Shown: positions 20,614 through 29,470 of the stretch, piece by piece
How the letters are laid out: each line of letters starts with the position of its first letter
Position numbering within the stretch: the stretch's first letter is position 1
From: Sporosarcina jeotgali
GTDB lineage: Bacteria > Bacillota > Bacilli > Bacillales_A > Planococcaceae
DNA: 64,000 bases
Assembly (NCBI RefSeq): GCF_033304595.1
Contig: NZ_CP116341.1
Coordinates: 105,001 to 169,000 of the forward strand
Reading direction: 5' to 3'
Made by a program: the position numbers and the translations under genes
The notes under the pieces: generated by a model
Database searches by the model: none
Seen by the model: only the letters and a program-made list of their open reading frames with translations
What the model was told of the DNA's origin: nothing

Positions 20614-20656
20614 AAAGCCATTCCTGTTCAGAAAATGAACGGAAATGGCTTTTTTA
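20614..20656 (+). terminator. Terminator
   Basis: AAAGCCATT...GTTCA-GAAAA-TGAAC...AATGGCTTTTTT; can serve both converging genes. Confidence 0.85.
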
Positions 20657-20685
20657 TTAAAGGATTGGTCACAAACCGGTGTTAC

Positions 20686-21603
20686 TTATCTTCTGACTGA
20701 GGAAGCCATCCGTACATACGTATGGCGTCGACCTCGGATGACAATTGAATACGTCATAATATTTTCTGGCACCGCAATTCCGTAAAAACCTGTATCGCCG
20801 ATGTGATAAATATCGGCGCCGGCCATCTTGCTATTCAAGGCAATCTGGCGGATGGTCGCTTCGTCTGCACCTTCTTGACTTGTCCCAATCGTCAGCATGG
20901 CTAACGCCCCTTTAGAGTGAACGAAACGAACGTATCGCTCGGCCGTTTCAACTGTGATACCAGGTACAGTGCCGGGTGCAGGCATCAAAATTACATCTGC
21001 CCCTGCTTCTATGAAGTTTGAAAGAGTCGCTTCTGAAATTATGCCGCTGCCTGTTTCGTTTGTGACACCCGCTCCATGCATTTTTCCAGCAATAATGAGC
21101 CCTTCTTTACCAAACACTTCACGCGCTTTTTGAATGGCAACTACCGTTTGATCATTGGTTACACCGGTTTTCGGGTTCCCTGTTAAACAAATAAAGTCAA
21201 AGCCAAGTTTTTTTGCTTCAATTAGTGTTTCTTCAGTAGCTGTTCGCCCTTTCGAAATCGGTTCCAGTTGTTCAATTTGCTCTGCATTCAAGTCAACTGG
21301 TTCCAAATTGAGGCCGACGGGGCGTCCCGTTAATTCTTTGACTTTTTCGATGATGGATTCATTCGTTTCGCATGTATAGCCCTTAACGGAGGGGTTAAAT
21401 ACATCAAACACATTCAATAATAAAAGATCCGCGCCAAAGGAAGCGGCTAATTCAGCATTGGTGATTCCAGGGTATAACGGAGCAACAGACGTCATCGTTT
21501 CGGATAGCATCACGCGTCCTTCGCATGCTCGGATTGAAGCTTTTAAGTCTTGTCCGTTCATGTTCTGGAAGTCGGAAGCTGTACAGTCTAATAATCGTTT
21601 CAC
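20686..21603 (-). CDS. Uncharacterised TIM-barrel-like protein
   Basis: 305 aa. Start taken as GTG 21603 because GGGAGGAA lies 6-8 nt upstream; the longer TTG-initiated frame has no RBS. Barrel-like alternation of hydrophobic strands: FGADLLLLNVFDVFNP, PVGLNLEPVD, GFDFICLTGNPKTGV, GLIIAGKMHGAG, GADVILMPAPGTVPG, ALAMLTIGTSQEGA, GADIYHIGDTG. Conserved Glu, Asp and Gly-rich loops suggest an enzyme, but no characterised family could be assigned. Monocistronic and convergent with the SLH gene. Confidence 0.65.
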   Translation of the reverse strand: MKRLLDCTASDFQNMNGQDLKASIRACEGRVMLSETMTSVAPLYPGITNAELAASFGADLLLLNVFDVFNPSVKGYTCETNESIIEKVKELTGRPVGLNLEPVDLNAEQIEQLEPISKGRTATEETLIEAKKLGFDFICLTGNPKTGVTNDQTVVAIQKAREVFGKEGLIIAGKMHGAGVTNETGSGIISEATLSNFIEAGADVILMPAPGTVPGITVETAERYVRFVHSKGALAMLTIGTSQEGADEATIRQIALNSKMAGADIYHIGDTGFYGIAVPENIMTYSIVIRGRRHTYVRMASSVRR

Positions 21604-21768
21604 AAAAGTTCCTCCCTTAAAGTCCAACTAGTTATTCATATTCAGTTCGTGAGTTCAAGTATCGCATAGATAAAACAGGAATGCTTTTTATGAAGATTTG
21701 GCTGTCATAGTTCAGGGGATATCGATAGTATAGATGTAAATTCAGCTAAATAGGAAGGAGAGAATCAT

Positions 21769-21969
21769 ATGGAGAAGTACCGTGAACCTTTTTCATACTT
21801 ACCGTATTTTGAGGAAGTAACGGGCAAAGATTCAAAAGCAATTATGATTCAACTGTTTGAGGAGAACGTTTCTTCTCTGGTCCCATTGCCGGCAATGCCA
21901 AAAATGGTTTTCTTTGAACAAGCTCTGCGCAGACTAGGAGAGCTTTGTGGATTTATCGACAATGACTAG
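21769..21969 (+). CDS. Small hypothetical protein
   Basis: 66 aa soluble, acidic, with an aromatic-rich N-terminus (FSYLPYFEEV). RBS GGAAGGAGAGAA precedes ATG. Followed 23 nt later by the I9-like gene, so possibly bicistronic. Function not recognised. Confidence 0.6.
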   Translation: MEKYREPFSYLPYFEEVTGKDSKAIMIQLFEENVSSLVPLPAMPKMVFFEQALRRLGELCGFIDND

Positions 21970-21992
21970 AAGCGTTAAGAAAGGGTGAGTAC

Positions 21993-22352
21993 ATGAAACC
22001 CAGGATCACTATTGGCTCCGAAGTAGATATACACACGTTAGAATTCGTGCAAGTCATTATCGAATTTAGCACACCTCCTGCTCATATCTTAATGAGGACT
22101 TCCCAAAATATCTCCGTTGAAGAAGGGAATGAAAGAGTCCAAAAGAGTTATGAAGATTTCCAAAAAGAACTTTCTATTCTATTGAAGGAAGAGGGGTATT
22201 CTTATACAATCCTTCATCGATATACGGCCAGCTTGAATGGCGTCGCTATGGAACTGCAGGGGATTGCCATCCAACAACTGTTATCATCGCAAGTGATTCA
22301 AGGGATTTATCCGAATCGGGAAATGAGAATACCAGAGAAACCGCTAATGTGA
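21993..22352 (+). CDS. Stand-alone inhibitor-I9 / subtilase-propeptide-like protein
   Basis: 119 aa with no signal peptide. The order VQVIIEFSTPPAH, VQKSYEDFQKELSILL, YTILHRYTASLNGVAMELQG, then LLSSQVIQGIYPNRE matches the propeptide (inhibitor I9) that precedes subtilisin-like proteases such as Vpr. No protease domain follows. It could be a cytosolic protease inhibitor or the detached N-terminus of a lost subtilase. RBS AAAGGGTG precedes ATG. Confidence 0.6.
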   Translation: MKPRITIGSEVDIHTLEFVQVIIEFSTPPAHILMRTSQNISVEEGNERVQKSYEDFQKELSILLKEEGYSYTILHRYTASLNGVAMELQGIAIQQLLSSQVIQGIYPNREMRIPEKPLM

Positions 22353-22527
22353 ACACCATTCTAAATAACCATCGTCCGTCTGCAGACTAGACGGGCTTTT
22401 TGCTGCTTAAAATTGAATTATGAAGATTGTCCCAATTGATTTGTCCTCTATTAATGGCGTGTGTAACTTTGAGACGCGTAACATTTAATGGAAAAAGAAT
22501 GCTGTCGAGAAGAAATTTTTTGAAAAG

Positions 22528-22662
22528 ATTGACTTGAAGTGCATAAATGATTTCTTGAAAACATTAGGTTTAATACCGAATAAGTGAGTTGATGCTAAGA
22601 AAGGAATTGAAGAGTTAAGAGAGTTTCTAGATAGATTATCCCTGGAGGATGAACGCAAATGA
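22528..22662 (+). pseudogene. BlaI/MecI-like repressor tail (remnant)
   Basis: 45 codons containing one internal TGA and ending EELREFLDRLSLEDERK, like the C-terminal helix of BlaI/CopY-type repressors. Its stop overlaps the next start by ATGA, the arrangement of blaI-blaR1 pairs. The DNA-binding part is absent. Confidence 0.45.
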
Positions 22663-22874
22663 TTCAAAAACTATTTATGAATATGCTGGAAGTATCCATC
22701 CATACTTGTTTCCATCATCATTTTAGTCGTTTGTCTGCTGTCACCTATATGGGATAAAAATATATTCTAAAATGGAAGTACGTTGTATGGCTCGGAATTA
22801 CAATTCGCTTGCTCATTCCGATTGCATTGCTGGGTGATCCCAGAAAAATTAACCTGACACAAAAGAAGATTTGA
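22659..22874 (+). pseudogene. BlaR1/M56-like antirepressor N-terminus (remnant)
   Basis: 72 codons in one frame. After MIQKLFMNMLEVSIHT and a garbled first helix, an in-frame TAA occurs at 22755. The frame then resumes with LKWKYVVWLGITIRLLIPIA, the characteristic second-helix motif of M56 peptidases. No HExxH zinc motif or sensor domain follows. Clear decay. Confidence 0.65.
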
Positions 22875-23107
22875 AAACAACAAAATACTACTATAATCAC
22901 TTATACTTAGATGGAAACGGGAAAGACGAAATTCTTACAGTAGTAATGGGACCTTACCTTAATCAAGTGGAACGAGCACTTACGCTCATTCAAACTCCAA
23001 TCGTGATAAGTAATCAAGTCACGAATTAATCTAAAGAAATTGCCGTAATGAATAGCGGTGGAGGGGCAGCAAGGATTCCAGTAACGTTCAGGTATCCAGA
23101 TAATTAG
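22865..23107 (+). pseudogene. Fragment of a VCBS/FG-GAP-like protein
   Basis: A different frame from the BlaR1 remnant. It encodes LDGNGKDEILTVVMGP, an Asp-rich calcium-loop-like motif, then TLIQTPIVISN, an in-frame TAA, and IAVMNSGGGAARIP. The continuity of meaning across the stop indicates a decayed gene. Confidence 0.5.
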
Positions 23108-23178
23108 AATGAATCGTAACTTGATTTCTCTCTGATAAAGACTAAAATAGAAAAGTACTTTATTGGAGGAAAAACGAA

Positions 23179-24387
23179 ATGAAAACTATATTGAATCCTA
23201 TTTTTAAACGCTATTGGAATCCTTATGTCGTATTACTGATTGCTGGTATTCTTAGCGCTCTATACTTTGGCCTCACCTCTACTGTTTGGGCTGTTACTGG
23301 TGAGTTCACACGTCTCGGCGGAGATCTTCTGAAACTGTTTGGCGTGGACATTTCAGGGTGGCAGTACTTTGACATGGTACATCTGCAAGGAACGACTTGG
23401 AATCGCCCGGATGGCTGGATTGTCTGGGGGATGTTTGTGGGTGCTTTGATCATGGTGTTATTGGGCAATAACTTTAAAATCCGTCTTCCGCAGCAAAAAC
23501 GCCGATATGTCCAAGGGCTTGCTGGTGGGATCATTGCCGGGTTCGGTGCACGTTTGGCACTAGGCTGCAACTTGGCTGCATTTTTCACTGGAGTACCTCA
23601 GTTCTCATTCCATTCATGGATTTTCATTGTCGCAACGGGACTCGGAACGTACTTCGGTGCGAAATTGACGAAAATGCGCTGGTGGAAAGGGAAGCCGACG
23701 TTAACACGCGGTGCTGCAAAACCGTCCAAAGTGAAAAAGCGTGTTATCCAGCCATATGTAGGAGTAGCAATCGCACTTGTCTACATTGGCTTGATGGTCT
23801 ACTTCTTTGCAACTGGACAAAAACTACTAGGCCTAGGCGCATTATTCGGCCTGGCATTCGGAGTTCTCATTGAACGCGGTCAAATTTGTTTCACGTCTGC
23901 TTTCCGGGATCTATTCCTTGTCGGTCGAAGTATTATGGCAAAGGCAATAATCATCGGAATGGCGATTAGTTCTGTACTAACGGTTATTATTATATCCATA
24001 TATGACTTAACGCCAATCACTCAAATTGCAGCGTTAAGCACATTTGTCGGTGGTGCATTATTCGGTCTTGGTATTGTTATGGCTTCTGGTTGTGAAACTG
24101 GCATGATGTATCGACTCATGGAAGGACAAGTCTTGTTCTTGCCTGTATTTGCGGGAAACATCATCGGCGCAACTTTCCTAGCCTATGCATGGGATCATTT
24201 AGGCGTTTATGATACATTGGTTAAAAGCGGAGCGAAAATTAATCTGTTGGATTCATTTGGTCCGGTCGGTGCTATTCTTGCAACGCTCGCAATGCTTGGT
24301 CTGCTTTATGCATTAACAGTTTTTCGTGAAAAACGCTACCATCGCCAGTTGGCAATGAAGAGGGGAGTGAAACACCATGCAAGCTAA
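23179..24387 (+). CDS. tsuA: Thiosulfate transporter TsuA (YeeE/YedE family)
   Basis: 402 aa integral membrane protein with about 10 hydrophobic segments. It carries the family cysteine sites: GCNLAAFF (about 130), RGQICFTSAFRDLF (about 237) and SGCETGMMYR (about 305). In structurally studied YeeE these cysteines relay thiosulfate through the pore. The partner sulfurtransferase-like gene overlaps its 3' end by 11 bp. Expected to import thiosulfate for cysteine synthesis. Confidence 0.88.
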   Translation: MKTILNPIFKRYWNPYVVLLIAGILSALYFGLTSTVWAVTGEFTRLGGDLLKLFGVDISGWQYFDMVHLQGTTWNRPDGWIVWGMFVGALIMVLLGNNFKIRLPQQKRRYVQGLAGGIIAGFGARLALGCNLAAFFTGVPQFSFHSWIFIVATGLGTYFGAKLTKMRWWKGKPTLTRGAAKPSKVKKRVIQPYVGVAIALVYIGLMVYFFATGQKLLGLGALFGLAFGVLIERGQICFTSAFRDLFLVGRSIMAKAIIIGMAISSVLTVIIISIYDLTPITQIAALSTFVGGALFGLGIVMASGCETGMMYRLMEGQVLFLPVFAGNIIGATFLAYAWDHLGVYDTLVKSGAKINLLDSFGPVGAILATLAMLGLLYALTVFREKRYHRQLAMKRGVKHHAS

Positions 24388-24616
24388 CAAAGAAGCCGAT
24401 TTTACACTCGATCTGCGCGGAGAATCGTGTCCTTATCCTGTTGTCTACACTTTAGAGGCGCTAGAGGCGATGAAGAAAGGTGAGCTCTTGCAAGTCATCA
24501 CAGATTGTCCAGGATCTTTCCGTAATGTACCTGAAGAAGCAATCGCCCATGGCTACACGTTTGCTCAAGATCCGATTAAGAACGGTCAGGAGTATCTGTT
24601 TTATATTTATGCCTAA
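24377..24616 (+). CDS. tsuB: TusA-fold sulfur carrier (TsuB-like)
   Basis: 79 aa. LDLRGESCPYPVV contains the CPxP motif with the sulfur-carrying cysteine (about residue 18), and TDCPGS gives a second Cys (about 43). Typical small alpha/beta TusA fold. Coupled to tsuA by overlap; TsuB-like proteins are needed for thiosulfate uptake with TsuA. Confidence 0.88.
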   Translation: MQANKEADFTLDLRGESCPYPVVYTLEALEAMKKGELLQVITDCPGSFRNVPEEAIAHGYTFAQDPIKNGQEYLFYIYA

Positions 24617-24647
24617 TAGTGAGTGCATTAACCTGCACTTCCCGGAA

Positions 24648-24690
24648 AAAGCTGGAACCAAAGTCGAATTGACTTTGGTTCCAGCTTTTC
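24648..24690 (+). terminator. Bidirectional terminator
   Basis: AAAGCTGGAACCAAAGTC / GACTTTGGTTCCAGCTTTT, nearly perfect; serves tsuAB and the convergent gene. Confidence 0.9.
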
Positions 24691-24714
24691 GTTAGACAAA
24701 TGAGAGATTCAGGT

Positions 24715-25185
24715 TTAATTATGCTCTCTGGCTTTCTGTGTATCTCGGACGTTTTTCTGGACCGTGATAGCCGCAAAGATACTTAAAACAAATGCCATTC
24801 CATAAAAGCCTTTTTCACTTAAAATGATACTGCCTGCATTGTACAGCCCGATTGCCATGAGTGAAATCGCAACAATGAGAGCAAACCAGCTTAGTCCGTA
24901 GTAAATGTTAGTAACGGGGATATCCTCGTCTTTGTCTCGCACTGCTTTTTGCAGGGAAACGGCTGCGTAAAGTCCGAATATCAAAATCGCAAAGTAGTAA
25001 CCTTTTTCATTCAGCTCCATAGCAGCATTAAAGAGACCCACAAGATACGCACTAATTCCGATAACAAGGGCTACCCAGGAAGCCCCTTTAAACGCGGGAG
25101 TAGGTTCTCCGTCTTTTCTCTCTGTTTTTCGTTTAGGTTCATCTCCGCGTTCTCTATCAAAAAAGTCTTTAGGATCGTTCGTCAT
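24715..25185 (-). CDS. YiaA/YiaB-family inner membrane protein
   Basis: 156 aa. A hydrophilic, charged N-terminal 35 residues, then two copies of a two-helix module (about 36-85 and 98-145) with the related motifs VGLFNAAMELNEKGYYFAIL and IGLYNAGSIILSEKGFYGMA. This is the YiaAB domain. Function unknown. RBS GGGGAGGAG upstream. Confidence 0.85.
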   Translation of the reverse strand: MTNDPKDFFDRERGDEPKRKTERKDGEPTPAFKGASWVALVIGISAYLVGLFNAAMELNEKGYYFAILIFGLYAAVSLQKAVRDKDEDIPVTNIYYGLSWFALIVAISLMAIGLYNAGSIILSEKGFYGMAFVLSIFAAITVQKNVRDTQKAREHN

Positions 25186-25382
25186 TGGAAGTTTCTCCTC
25201 CCCTTTTCAACATCATATCCAAACGCGTATCTATCGGCAACCCTTTTTGCAACATTCGGTAAGTTTGATAGAATGTGTTCTTGCGCGATTGTCTAGATAT
25301 ATATGGGGAGAAGTACATGTATATGATAGTGGCTATTTATTTTTCCATCATCATTCTTTGAACGGGGCTCAACAATATGAAT

Positions 25383-26009
25383 TCACCCAAAATCTATGAG
25401 CACGGACTTTAACTCATTGAACGTTTCGTAATCGTCCTTTGTATCGACATCGAATACAAGCGTTCGATCTGCACACGGTAATAATCTGCCCTTTTGAAGA
25501 AAACTTCCCCGCAAGATTGCCCGTGCACCTCTGTCGCCCCGTAATTTCATGAGGTCACCATAAATTGAAGATGAAAAGAGGACGGGTGGCGTAATGGATT
25601 GGTCAACTGTTGTCGCTGCAAATTTGAGTGCAGGATTCTGTTTCAAGCAGTCGATTAGTCCGGAAATCATTTGCAGGGTGATAAATGGCTGATCCGCCAG
25701 CATGACAATCACGCCCTCTGCTCCATTCTCCCGCGCCTGTTCAATTCCGCAGCGCAAGGATTCAGATTGACCTTCATGGGAGGCAGTGCATTTGATGATT
25801 TTACATCTGTCGTTTTCCTTCATCTTAACCGGAATCCAATCTGCATTGTCGCATACCTTTGTAATTACATATACTTCGTCAAGTGAGGATTCCAAAGCGG
25901 TTTCGAGTGCTAAACTTCCTAACGTCATACTTCCAACAGGTAACGCTAGTTTGTGAGATCCCATTCGACTGCTTTTTCCAGCAGCAAGGTAAACGCCAAC
26001 AATCTTCAT
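25383..26009 (-). CDS. MocA/PucB-like nucleotidyltransferase for molybdenum cofactor
   Basis: 208 aa. N-terminal nucleotide-binding loop LAAGKSSRMGSHKLALPV and the metal site VIMLADQPF (about 100) are typical of molybdenum cofactor cytidylyltransferase/MobA-like NTP transferases. Its start overlaps the XdhC stop by 4 nt. Predicted to add CMP to molybdopterin for the xanthine-dehydrogenase-type enzyme encoded divergently. Confidence 0.85.
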   Translation of the reverse strand: MKIVGVYLAAGKSSRMGSHKLALPVGSMTLGSLALETALESSLDEVYVITKVCDNADWIPVKMKENDRCKIIKCTASHEGQSESLRCGIEQARENGAEGVIVMLADQPFITLQMISGLIDCLKQNPALKFAATTVDQSITPPVLFSSSIYGDLMKLRGDRGARAILRGSFLQKGRLLPCADRTLVFDVDTKDDYETFNELKSVLIDFG

Positions 26010-26992
26010 AAGTATTTCCCCTGTCTAACTGCAATAAGTTCAGCCGCGATGCTGATCGCAATTTCCTCAGGTCCATCTGCGCCTATCGAAAGTCCGATAG
26101 GTGTGTGGATTTTGCTTGGAATTTCTCCGCCAAATAGCCGACTCGATCTTTTTTTAGAACCGAGTATGCCGACATATAATAACTTCAAGTTGAGTAAGTG
26201 CTCCACAATTGCTGCGTCAGTTTGAAAATCATGAGTCATGACAACAACGGAGTCTAGCGGACTAAAATTCACGTCAGCAATTTGTTTCCGGATATCCCCA
26301 ATTTGGATTGACGCTGCAGTCGGAAAGTGTTGCTTGTTGCAAATTCCATCTCTCCAGTCAAACAGATGAACAGCATATCCAATCTGAGTGGCAAGCAAAG
26401 CAAGGGGGCGTGCATCTACACCTGCACCTAATATGTAAAGGGCGGGCTCAGGCCAGATAAGTTGTGAATAGAAGTGTTCCTTTCCTATCTGGAATTGTCC
26501 GGCTTTAGTCTGGAATGGTCTCGTTACATCCTTGTTTAACAGCATCTCCACGGAAGACGAACCATCTTGACCCATATAGGTATAATCATCGAAGTCTGTC
26601 ATCGATTGCAGTAAATGGACGGGTTCTTTTTTTATTAATTGTTTGTAGATAAGTCTAAGGAATTGTCTGAAGTTCTCATCAATATCACGTACCAACACTG
26701 TTACAACCCCGTTGCATCCTGCTCCGCGGCCCCAGCCTAGATCATCTTCGGCACTCAGGTCATAGTCTGCAAGTTCAGCTTTTCCAGTATGAAATAATCG
26801 ACTGGCACGCGCAGACAAGTCATTCTCCAGGCATCCGCCGCTAACTACGCCTATGCGGTCCCCATTTTCTTGAAGAAGCATCCAAGCCCCTTCCTTCCGA
26901 TATGAAGATCCATCAACATTCACAATCATTGAAAGAACAACGGCTTGGGGATCATTTAAAATCGTTTCAATCATGTATTGGATGGAATACAC
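26006..26992 (-). CDS. XdhC/CoxI/PucA-type molybdoenzyme maturation factor
   Basis: 328 aa, GTG start with GAGGTGG upstream. XdhC_CoxI domain (VNVDGSSYRKEGAWMLLQEN, GVVSGGCLENDL, about 20-75) and a Rossmann-like C-terminal half with LYILGAGVDARPLALLA (about 190-207), VMTHDFQTD and GILGSKKRS. XdhC binds Mo cofactor, promotes its sulfuration and inserts it into xanthine dehydrogenases. Divergent from the structural genes with a 132-bp shared control region. Confidence 0.9.
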   Translation of the reverse strand: MYSIQYMIETILNDPQAVVLSMIVNVDGSSYRKEGAWMLLQENGDRIGVVSGGCLENDLSARASRLFHTGKAELADYDLSAEDDLGWGRGAGCNGVVTVLVRDIDENFRQFLRLIYKQLIKKEPVHLLQSMTDFDDYTYMGQDGSSSVEMLLNKDVTRPFQTKAGQFQIGKEHFYSQLIWPEPALYILGAGVDARPLALLATQIGYAVHLFDWRDGICNKQHFPTAASIQIGDIRKQIADVNFSPLDSVVVMTHDFQTDAAIVEHLLNLKLLYVGILGSKKRSSRLFGGEIPSKIHTPIGLSIGADGPEEIAISIAAELIAVRQGKYL

Positions 26993-27124
26993 ATGACCAC
27001 CTCATTTCTTACAATCTACTATTGCCCATGAGTTTGCGTTCTATTCCAATACAACTTATATAGTTGCGTGATTATGGAGAGGATAACAAGTAATTAGATG
27101 GGCTTATTCAGGAGGAATGTATAA

Positions 27125-29470
27125 ATGACTACTGGCGGATGGAGCTTTGTCGGGAAACCAGAACAACGAATTGATGCTGTAGAGAAGTCGACAGGGAAAG
27201 TCAGATATGTAGGGGATTATTCAGTACCTGGGTTGATGCATGCAAAACTTGTGACGAGTACACAAGCGCATGCCAAAATTACATCTATAGACACGACAGA
27301 AGCTTGGAAGGTGCCTGGCGTACGTGCCATTGTGACGGGAGAGGTATTTCCATACCATATCGGTCCTATTTTAGCGGACCGGCCGCCTTTAGCATTCGAG
27401 AAAGTCAGATACTGCGGGGAGCCAGTTGCCATCATTGTGGCAGATCATGAGTACCAAGCGAAGTTAGCAACAACGAAAGTGAAAGTCGAATACGAACCGC
27501 TGCCCATTGTGAATTCTGTTCAGCAGGCATTCCAGACTGATGCACCGCTCGTACATGAGAATGCAGGAAGTTATACGAAGATTATCAGCAACGTCTATCC
27601 GAAAACCGGAACGAATATCGGCAGTCATATTAAAATTCGCAAAGGAAACTTTGAAGATGCATGGGAAAGTTGTGAAGAAACGATTACTGCGAATTATTCA
27701 TTTAACTTGTCGGATCATGTGGCATTGGAGACAAGAAGTACAAGGGTGGAGATCAATCCCAGAGGGAAAGTTATCGTCCATTCCTGCAGCCAGTCTCCAT
27801 TTACGATAAAAAAAGTGCTCAACCAGTTTTTTAATATCGAAGTAGGAAATGTTTTAGTTCACATCCCGATGATTGGCGGTGCGTTTGGAGGCAAGGGGAC
27901 GGTTCAGTTAGAACCTCTGGCTTACTTAGCTTCGAAATCAGTCGGGGGAAAGTTAGTCAAACTTGAAATGGATCGGGAAGAAGATATGACAACATCTCCT
28001 TGTCGTGTCGGTCTGGACGCAACGGTTCAGCTTGGGGCAACGAAAGAAGGAAAATTAGTTGCGGGGAAATATACGTATTTGCTCGATTCAGGAGCGTATA
28101 CAGACCAGGCGGCGGGGATCACAAGAGCAGCGGCTTTAGATTGTACAGGTCCCTATGACATCCCGAATGTATGGTGCGATTCCTATTGCGTCTATACAAA
28201 TCATCCATTTGCTACTTCTTTTAGAGGGTATGGCCACCCTGAACTCACCTTTGCGGTTGAAAGAACGATGGATCAGCTGGCTAAACAGCTGCAGATGGAC
28301 CCTATTCAATTGCGTATTATCAATGGTATTAAACCTGGACACACGACACCAACTCAAACGGTGTTGACTGCGAACAATATAGGAGACATCGAAAAGTGCA
28401 TCAATCGTGTAAAAGAACTCATCCAATGGGATGAAGGGCAAAAAATGGTGAGCGGCAAAAATAAGGTGCGTTCGAAAGGAATCAGTACGTTCTGGAAAAC
28501 CTCTACGACGGCAACGAATGCAGAAGCGGGTGCCATTTTGACATTTGAAGCAGATGGCAGCGTGAATTTGAATTGTGCAGCGATCGAGTTAGGACAAGGA
28601 ACTAAAACAATCCTAGGACAAATTCTAGCGGAAAAGTTAGGGATGGAAATGGACAAGATCCATGTAACGATGGAAACGAATACACAGTATGATCCGCATC
28701 AGTGGCGAACCGTTGCCAGCAGCTCGACATTTTTGGCAGGACGGGCAGTCATTGCAGCTGCAGATCATGCAATTACCCAATTGAAGAAGACTGCGGCGAC
28801 TGTGTTGAAATGTTCACCTGACGACTTGGATGTTGGCGGGGGGAAAGTGTACTTAAAACCTGATCCCGCTTTCGGTGTTGATATAAAAGAAATAGCGTTG
28901 GGATATACCTATCCAAGCGGACATTCAATTGACGGACAAGTTGTGGGAATTGGAAAGCATATTCAACGGCATTTGACACCGATGGATGAAGAGACGGGCT
29001 TTGGTAAGCCTGGACCTTGGTGGTCGGTTGGAGTGCAGGCGGTGGAGGTGGAAGTGGATACACGAGATTTCACATATACCATTTTAAAAGGCGTCACCGT
29101 TCTTGACGGGGGGACGATTATTAATCCGAAAACAGCCGAACAGCAGATGCGCGGAGGGATGTATATGGGACTTAGTTACGCTGCGAGTGAAAAGTTTATA
29201 TTCGATGAACAGGGGGTTGTGCAGAACACAGGTCTCCGTAATTATCCGATGCTGCGGTATGGGGAGCAGCCTGCTCAATATCTAGTGGACTTCATCGAAT
29301 CTCCTGCTGCAGACGGTCCTTTTGGGGCAAGAGGGATCGGCGAGTATGGGGTCATTGGTGCTCCAGCCTGTTTAGCAAACAGCCTTTCTCATGCACTGGA
29401 TACAGCGCTTAATCAATTGCCGCTCACACCTGAATCCCTTTGGGAAGCGAGCAGGGGGGCAGATGAATGA
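27125..29470 (+). CDS. Xanthine-dehydrogenase-type molybdopterin subunit (PucD-like)
   Basis: 781 aa, RBS CAGGAGGAATG. Aldehyde oxidase/xanthine dehydrogenase large-subunit fold: a/b hammerhead near the N-terminus (VDAVEKSTGKVRYVGDYSVP-type start), Mo-binding motifs GGAFGGKG (about 255), RGYGHPE (about 365) and the C-terminal GARGIGEYG with the catalytic Glu (about 735). Acts with FAD and 2Fe-2S subunits encoded next. The substrate could be xanthine/hypoxanthine or another N-heterocycle; no purine-specific evidence in the window. Confidence 0.9.
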   Translation: MTTGGWSFVGKPEQRIDAVEKSTGKVRYVGDYSVPGLMHAKLVTSTQAHAKITSIDTTEAWKVPGVRAIVTGEVFPYHIGPILADRPPLAFEKVRYCGEPVAIIVADHEYQAKLATTKVKVEYEPLPIVNSVQQAFQTDAPLVHENAGSYTKIISNVYPKTGTNIGSHIKIRKGNFEDAWESCEETITANYSFNLSDHVALETRSTRVEINPRGKVIVHSCSQSPFTIKKVLNQFFNIEVGNVLVHIPMIGGAFGGKGTVQLEPLAYLASKSVGGKLVKLEMDREEDMTTSPCRVGLDATVQLGATKEGKLVAGKYTYLLDSGAYTDQAAGITRAAALDCTGPYDIPNVWCDSYCVYTNHPFATSFRGYGHPELTFAVERTMDQLAKQLQMDPIQLRIINGIKPGHTTPTQTVLTANNIGDIEKCINRVKELIQWDEGQKMVSGKNKVRSKGISTFWKTSTTATNAEAGAILTFEADGSVNLNCAAIELGQGTKTILGQILAEKLGMEMDKIHVTMETNTQYDPHQWRTVASSSTFLAGRAVIAAADHAITQLKKTAATVLKCSPDDLDVGGGKVYLKPDPAFGVDIKEIALGYTYPSGHSIDGQVVGIGKHIQRHLTPMDEETGFGKPGPWWSVGVQAVEVEVDTRDFTYTILKGVTVLDGGTIINPKTAEQQMRGGMYMGLSYAASEKFIFDEQGVVQNTGLRNYPMLRYGEQPAQYLVDFIESPAADGPFGARGIGEYGVIGAPACLANSLSHALDTALNQLPLTPESLWEASRGADE

